Origin: VBCG01 sp044226535
Lineage (GTDB): Bacteria > Pseudomonadota > Gammaproteobacteria > Burkholderiales > Casimicrobiaceae
Direction of reading: 5' to 3'
Length of the DNA stretch: 64,000 bases
NCBI GenBank assembly: GCA_044226535.1
Contig: JBGAGT010000007.1
Coordinates: forward strand, 169,170 to 233,169
Notes under the pieces: generated by a model
What the model saw: only the letters and a program-made list of their open reading frames with translations
Database searches by the model: none
Told to the model about the DNA's origin: nothing
Shown: piece after piece, positions 59,546 through 64,000 of the stretch
Position numbering within the stretch: position 1 is the first letter of the stretch
How the letters are laid out: each line of letters opens with the position of its first letter
Made by a program: the position numbers and the translations under genes

Positions 59546-60370
59546 ATGCGTCACCTGATCCTCGACACCGAAACGACCGGCCTCGACCCGAAGACGGGCC
59601 ACCGCATCATCGAGGTCGCGGTGGTCGAGCTGGTCGACCGCCGCCACACGGGCCGGCACCTGCATTTCCACGTCGACCCCGAGCGCGAGATCGACGCCGG
59701 TGCCACCGAGGTGCACGGCATGCGCTGGGAGGACCTGAAGGGCAAGCCGCGCTTCGGCGAGCGCGCCGGGGAGTTCTGCGAATTCACGCGCGGCGCCGAG
59801 TGGATCATCCACAACGCGCCCTTCGACCTGGCCTTCCTCGACGCCGAGTTCGACCGCCTCGGCATGGCGCTCTGCGCCAGGGTCGCCGAGAAGGTCACCG
59901 ACACGCTGCTGCTCGCGCGGGAAGCTTTCCCGGGCAAGCGCAACTCGCTCGACGCGCTGTGCGAGCGCTTCGGCGTCGACAACCGCCACCGCACGCTGCA
60001 CGGCGCGCTGCTCGACGCGCAGCTCCTGTCCGAGGTGTGGCTCGCGCTGACGCGCGGCCAGGACTCGCTCGCCATCGACCGCGTGATGGTGGCGGTGCCG
60101 CGCGGCGGAGTGTTGCGCGACGCGGCCAGCGAGGGCTTCGACGCGTCGCGCCTCGTGGTCGTCGAGCCCAGCGCCGAGGAGCGCGCGGCGCACGACGCCT
60201 ACCTGGCCGCGCTCGACAAGGAATCGGGCGGGCGCTGCCTGTGGACGAGGATCGCGCGCGAGCGCGCCCCCGCCGTCGAGCCCGAGGCCGCTGCGGCGGA
60301 CACCGCCGCGACCCACGCCGTGGCAGCCACGGCCGCCACCGCGGGCGCGCCGCAGGCGCGCGCCGCCTGA
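59546..60370 (+). CDS. dnaQ: DNA polymerase III epsilon subunit (3'-5' exonuclease)
   Basis: The proofreading exonuclease of DNA polymerase III (274 aa). The DEDDh residues are D7 and E9 (LDTETTG), D94 (HNAPFDLAF), H152 and D157 (LHGALLDAQLL). A C-terminal tail of Ala/Thr-rich low complexity follows the polymerase-alpha-binding part. It is 88 bp after the phosphatase gene in the same direction. Confidence 0.94.
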   Translation: MRHLILDTETTGLDPKTGHRIIEVAVVELVDRRHTGRHLHFHVDPEREIDAGATEVHGMRWEDLKGKPRFGERAGEFCEFTRGAEWIIHNAPFDLAFLDAEFDRLGMALCARVAEKVTDTLLLAREAFPGKRNSLDALCERFGVDNRHRTLHGALLDAQLLSEVWLALTRGQDSLAIDRVMVAVPRGGVLRDAASEGFDASRLVVVEPSAEERAAHDAYLAALDKESGGRCLWTRIARERAPAVEPEAAAADTAATHAVAATAATAGAPQARAA

Positions 60371-60419
60371 CTTCAACGAAGGGCCCCGCGAGGGCCTGCG
60401 AACCTCCAGGAGCCGTACC

Positions 60420-61469
60420 ATGCCGTCGATGCCACGCCGTTTCGCGGTCCTTGCAGGACTCGCCGCCGTCGCGACCGCCGCGATGCTGCCTGCGCCCGGG
60501 GCGATGGCGCAGGGCCGGCCCGGCCAGCCGCCGCAGATGTTCATCGCCGGCACCGGCCCCGACGAGCTCTGGGAGATGACGGTGAAGATGGACATGGGCG
60601 GCATGTCCATGCCCGCGCGCACCACCCAGTTCTGCAAGCGCAAGGATGCGGGCAAGGAGTCGCTCGCGACGCAGAACAACAAGGATTGCACGGTCTCCGA
60701 CATGAAGACCTCGGGCAACCGCACGACCTTCACCATGACCTGCACCGGCGAGCACCCGATGACCGGGCGCATGGACGTGACCGCCACCGCCGACACCTAC
60801 GACGGCAAGATGGACATGAAGAGCACCGCCAAGGGCCAGGAGTTCGAGATGCGGCAGACCATGCAGGGCCGCCGCATCGGCGCCTGCACCGACCAGTCGC
60901 AGCAGGCCGTGGCGGCGATGAAGAAGCAGGGCGACGACATGGCGGCACAGGGCTGCGCGCAGATGGCCGCGACGCTCAACCCCGACCCGTTCTTCGGGCC
61001 GAACGCGTCCTGCGCCGCGCACAAGCAGGTGTTCTGCAACAACGTCAAGACCGTCGCGGCGAAGGCGCGCAAGTCGACGGGCTACAGGGACGCCGTCGGC
61101 AACGGCGGTCCCTACGTCGAGAAGGGCTTCGCCGCCTGCGGCGAGGACCTCGCCGCGACGCGCCTGGCGGCTTGCGCCGACGGCGTCGCCACACGCAACT
61201 GGTCGTTCGTCGCGAATGGCACCTGCGACGCCGACGTGCGCACGGTGGGCGAGTCCAACTGCAAGGGCCGTTCGTTCACCGGCATGGACCGTTCGCTGGT
61301 GCCGTTGTGCAGCCGCTACGCCTCGCTGATGCGCGGCAACGCCGGCATGGCCGCGCAGGATGCGCAGGGGCAGGCCGCCGCGCGCGCCGCCGCCGCGCAG
61401 CCACAGCCGTCGCAGCAGAATCCGATCGACGCAGGTGTCAACGCCGTGCGCAAGCTCCTGCCGTTCTGA
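60420..61469 (+). CDS. Periplasmic DUF3617-like protein
   Basis: A 349-aa secreted protein with a signal peptide (residues 1-30, AMAQ-GRP). The domain at about 45-160 has DELWEMTVKMDMGGMSMPA, a pattern of DUF3617-like proteins, and there are many cysteines (about 12), suggesting disulfides. The C-terminal part carries an AQGQAAARAAAAQPQ tail. The function is unknown. It overlaps the next frame at its end. Confidence 0.65.
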   Translation: MPSMPRRFAVLAGLAAVATAAMLPAPGAMAQGRPGQPPQMFIAGTGPDELWEMTVKMDMGGMSMPARTTQFCKRKDAGKESLATQNNKDCTVSDMKTSGNRTTFTMTCTGEHPMTGRMDVTATADTYDGKMDMKSTAKGQEFEMRQTMQGRRIGACTDQSQQAVAAMKKQGDDMAAQGCAQMAATLNPDPFFGPNASCAAHKQVFCNNVKTVAAKARKSTGYRDAVGNGGPYVEKGFAACGEDLAATRLAACADGVATRNWSFVANGTCDADVRTVGESNCKGRSFTGMDRSLVPLCSRYASLMRGNAGMAAQDAQGQAAARAAAAQPQPSQQNPIDAGVNAVRKLLPF

Positions 61470-62433
61470 CGGCGGGCGCACACCACACACTGCGGCGATC
61501 GCCGCACGCGTCGTTGCGCGTCTTGCCGCCGTCGCCGCGTTCGGCGGGGCGCTCGCGCCGGCCGCCTGGGCGCAACCGGCCCCCGTCACCGACGACTTCC
61601 CCGGCGCTGCGGCGGCCTACCTCGTGCTGCTCGACGGCACGCCTGCGTGGGGCGCCAACGTCGATGCGGCGCTGCCGCCGGCGAGCCTCACCAAGCTGAT
61701 GACCGGACTGCTGGTGGCCGAGGCCCTGCGCCAGCGCGGCGACGGCGACGTGGTGGTGTCCAAGCGCGCCGCGGCCGCCACCGGCGCGCGGCTCGGCCTT
61801 CGCGTCGGCGAGTCGCTGCGTGCCTCCGAGCTGCTGAAGGCGATGATGATCGCCTCGGCCAACGACGCCTGCCTCGCCGCCGCCGAATGGCACTCGGGCG
61901 GCGAGCGCGCCTTCGTGCGTGCGATGAATGCGCGCGCCGGGGCAATGGGCCTGCAGCACACGCGCTTCGCCAACGCCTGCGGCCTCGATGCCAAGGGGCA
62001 CCTCGCCAGCGCGCGCGACCTCGCCGTGCTGGCGCGCGCCGCGATGGAGGAGCCCGCCATTGCCACCGCCGCGCGCACCGAGCAGCTGCGCATCGCCACG
62101 CGCGCGGGGCGCAAGCTCTCGCATGCCAACACCAACGCCATGCTCGGGCGCCTGCCCGGCGTGGTCGGCGTCAAGACCGGCTACACCAATCTCGCCGGGC
62201 GTTGCCTCGCGGTGACCGTGCTGCGTGACGGGCACCGCGTCGACCTGGTGATGCTCGGTGCGGGCGACCGCTGGTGGGATGGCGCCGCGATGATCGAGCG
62301 CGGCTTCGACCGGATGCGCGGCGTGCCCGCGGCGCGCGCGCCTGCACCCGTACCAGCCGCGCCCGCTGCGCGCGCACCGGCGCCTGCCGCGCCTGCCACG
62401 CCCGCCGCATCGCCCACGCGTGCGCCGCGCTGA
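61435..62433 (+). CDS. D-alanyl-D-alanine carboxypeptidase (PBP5/6-like)
   Basis: A low-molecular-mass penicillin-binding protein that trims the terminal D-Ala of peptidoglycan stems. The active site is S84-x-x-K87 (PPASLTKLM), SAN at 141-143 and KTG at 247-249 (VGVKTGYTN). A signal-like hydrophobic stretch precedes PAAWA-QPA. The start is uncertain. GTG 61435 overlaps the upstream gene by 35 bp; no better start exists. The C-terminal 30 residues are Ala/Pro-rich instead of the usual membrane anchor. Confidence 0.82.
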   Translation: MSTPCASSCRSDGGRTPHTAAIAARVVARLAAVAAFGGALAPAAWAQPAPVTDDFPGAAAAYLVLLDGTPAWGANVDAALPPASLTKLMTGLLVAEALRQRGDGDVVVSKRAAAATGARLGLRVGESLRASELLKAMMIASANDACLAAAEWHSGGERAFVRAMNARAGAMGLQHTRFANACGLDAKGHLASARDLAVLARAAMEEPAIATAARTEQLRIATRAGRKLSHANTNAMLGRLPGVVGVKTGYTNLAGRCLAVTVLRDGHRVDLVMLGAGDRWWDGAAMIERGFDRMRGVPAARAPAPVPAAPAARAPAPAAPATPAASPTRAPR

Positions 62434-63853
62434 GTGGCTCGCGGACGAGGCACTGCCGCTGGCGCTCTGCGCGCTGGCGATCGTGCTGCTGTGGGCTCGT
62501 GCATGGCCCGGCAGCTTCCAGTTCGACGACTTCGCCGCCATCGTCGAGGAGCCGCGCGTGCACGCGCTCGCCGCATGGTGGGCGTCGATGCCAGGCCTGC
62601 GGCCGCTGCTCAAGCTGAGCTATGTCGCGTCGTGGCACGTGGGCGGCGGCGCGCCCTGGCCCTTCCTCGCCGGCAACGTCGCGCTGCACGTCGTCAACGC
62701 GTGGCTGGTGTACGCGTTGGCGCGCGTGTTGCTGCCACGCATCGTCGGCGCGCCGGTGCCGGCCGTCGCGGCGCTCCTCGCCTCGCTGCTGTTCGCACTG
62801 CATCCGGCGCAGACCGAGGCGGTGACCTACCTGTCCGGCCGCTCGACGTCGCTGATGGCGACCTTCTGGCTCGCCGCGCTCCTGGCGTGGCTGCGCGGCA
62901 CGCGGCGCGCGCGGGCGTTCGCGCTGGCGCTGTTCGCGCTGGCGATGGGCGTGAAGGAAACCGCCATCGCCTGGCCGCTGGCGGTGACGCTGGTCGAGGC
63001 GCTCGACGGCGGATGGCGCGCAGGCCTGCGCCGGGCCGCACCCGCGTGGGCGCTCGCGGTGGCCGCTGCCGCCATGGTCCTCGCCGTGCCCGGCTACCGC
63101 GCCCTCGCGGCGTCGAGCCTCGCCACGCGCGCGCCGCTCGACAACCTCGCGGTGGCGGTCGATGGCATCGGCTACCTCGTGACGGAGCCGCTGCTGCGGC
63201 TTCGCGTCAACATCGATCCCGACATCGCCGCCACGGCTTTCGGGCCGCGCTGGTGGGGCAAGGCCATCGCCATCCTGGTGGCGCTGGCGTGGGCCCTGGG
63301 CGCGTTGCGCGCCGGGCATCGCGCCTCGACGCGCGCACGGCTGGCGGCGTTCGCCGTGCTCTGGTTCCTCGCGGCGCTCGCGCCCACGCAAACGCTCGCG
63401 GCGCGCTTCGACATCGCCAACGACCGCCAGCTCTACCTCGCGCTGCCCGGGCCCGCGCTGGCGCTGGGGTTCGCGCTCGCGGCGTGGATGGGTGCGGGAC
63501 GCGCGCGGCGCATGCGCGACGAGGCGGCCACCGGCCCAACGGACGCCGCAGGGGAGGACGCGCCGCGCACGCCCGTGCGCATCCTGCCCCTGCTGGCATC
63601 GGCGGTGCTCGTCACGGTGCTCGGCATGGCGACCTTCGCGCGCAACCTCGACTACGCGGGTGAGGTGGCGCTGTGGCGGGCCACGGTGCGCGCCTCGCCC
63701 GGCAAGTCGCGACCCTGGAACAACCTGGGCTTCGCCGAGCTCGCGCGCGGCGACACGGTCGCTGCGCGCGAGGCCTTCGCGCGTGCGCTGGCCCTCGATC
63801 CCGGCGACTACAAGGCGCGCACCAACCTGATGCTCCTCGACCTCGCGAAATGA
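62420..63853 (+). CDS. TMTC-like multi-pass membrane protein with C-terminal TPR
   Basis: A 477-aa membrane protein with about eight to ten helices. FQFDDFAAI has a paired acidic motif near residue 35, and HPAQTEAVTYLSGRSTSL resembles the TMTC/protein O-mannosyltransferase-like family (DUF1736). The C-terminus carries about two TPR motifs (WNNLGFAELARGDTVAAREAFARALAL). It may be a membrane glycosyltransferase. GTG 62420 overlaps the upstream carboxypeptidase by 14 bp, so they are probably co-translated. Confidence 0.8.
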   Translation: MRRAEWLADEALPLALCALAIVLLWARAWPGSFQFDDFAAIVEEPRVHALAAWWASMPGLRPLLKLSYVASWHVGGGAPWPFLAGNVALHVVNAWLVYALARVLLPRIVGAPVPAVAALLASLLFALHPAQTEAVTYLSGRSTSLMATFWLAALLAWLRGTRRARAFALALFALAMGVKETAIAWPLAVTLVEALDGGWRAGLRRAAPAWALAVAAAAMVLAVPGYRALAASSLATRAPLDNLAVAVDGIGYLVTEPLLRLRVNIDPDIAATAFGPRWWGKAIAILVALAWALGALRAGHRASTRARLAAFAVLWFLAALAPTQTLAARFDIANDRQLYLALPGPALALGFALAAWMGAGRARRMRDEAATGPTDAAGEDAPRTPVRILPLLASAVLVTVLGMATFARNLDYAGEVALWRATVRASPGKSRPWNNLGFAELARGDTVAAREAFARALALDPGDYKARTNLMLLDLAK

Positions 63854-64000
63854 CGTCATCCCCGCGAAAGCGGGGACCCATGCCCTGGGGGGTGGTATTG
63901 CGCGATCCGCGCAAACATGCGTCGTCGCCTCCATCGGCGAAGCGTGCGACGGCCACCGGGGCTCGGTCCTCGCGATGGACCCGGCTCCGGGCCGAGCCCC
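63854..64000. mobile_element. MITE-like nested hairpin element, copy B, cut by the window end
   Basis: The same order of parts as at 12083-12290, in inverted orientation: dRS3-like end (CGTCATCCCCGCG), a TGGTGGTATTGCG-like stretch, CGCAAACATGCG, the CGTCGCCTCCATCGGCG region and GCGTGCGACGGCC. Inner arms GGGGCTCGG and CCGAGCCCC follow, where copy A has different bases that also pair. The far end lies outside the window. Confidence 0.7.

Overview
The window is GC-rich (about 70 percent) chromosomal DNA of a betaproteobacterium, most likely a Burkholderiales-like soil or water organism. The evidence is the gmk-rpoZ-spoT order, the tRNA-Phe sequence, many TRAP and ABC uptake systems for carboxylates and sugars, a MobA-type 3-hydroxybenzoate hydroxylase, and dispersed dRS3-like palindromes (arms close to CGTCATCCCCGCG / CGCGGGGATGACG). 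The placement is inference from gene content; there is no 16S rRNA gene here.

Layout. 1-5.3 kb: two secreted zinc metalloproteases with cysteine-bearing SLH-like repeats flank a Sel1-repeat protein. 5.6-11 kb: a small DMT/SMR-like membrane protein, an operon of a membrane-fused spermidine-synthase-like protein with MtnA, and a hemerythrin/cytochrome c pair. 10.9-18.3 kb: uronate oxidation genes (uronate dehydrogenase, KdgD dehydratase, FadR-type regulator with two matching operator-like sites, TRAP transporter, Ldh_2-family dehydrogenase). 18.4-21.1 kb: tRNA-Phe, then a broken selenocysteine locus: a formate dehydrogenase 5' part with in-frame UGA and a clear SECIS hairpin, fused to an antisense selB 5' fragment, followed by tRNA-Sec. 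21.1-26.4 kb: universal stress protein, glycosyltransferase, zinc-ribbon protein, cold shock protein, MetE-like methyltransferase and a 2-hydroxyacid dehydrogenase. 26.4-31.8 kb: a tandem palindrome array and a sugar-type ABC operon containing a histone H1-like gene. 31.9-36.4 kb: monothiol glutaredoxin, outer-membrane protein, spoT, rpoZ, gmk. 36.4-56.4 kb: accessory catabolic and stress genes (aldo-keto reductase, LacI-controlled oxidoreductase with an ABC importer lacking an ATPase, MobA-like hydroxylase, Rnk, MFS, GMC oxidoreductase with divergent IclR regulator, 2-hydroxyacid dehydrogenase, catalase, lactate/malate dehydrogenase-like gene, VapBC, SDR, AlkB). 56.4-63.9 kb: yicC, a Ser/Thr kinase and PP2C phosphatase behind a consensus sigma-54 promoter, dnaQ, a DUF3617-like protein, a D,D-carboxypeptidase and a TMTC-like membrane TPR protein.

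How the genes fit together. The uronate genes form one pathway: TRAP uptake, Udh oxidation to an aldarolactone, and KdgD converting 5-dehydro-4-deoxyglucarate to 2-oxoglutarate semialdehyde, apparently under one FadR-type repressor. The spermidine-synthase-like protein and MtnA are linked because polyamine synthesis releases methylthioadenosine. The Sec locus contains a UGA codon, SECIS, tRNA-Sec and a selB start, but both protein genes are cut at one junction, so either the trait was lost by deletion or the assembly is chimeric. The most notable unexplained items are that junction, a hairpin element at 12.1 and 63.9 kb whose stem changes look compensatory, the sigma-54 promoter ahead of the kinase/phosphatase pair, and the histone-like gene inside an ABC operon.
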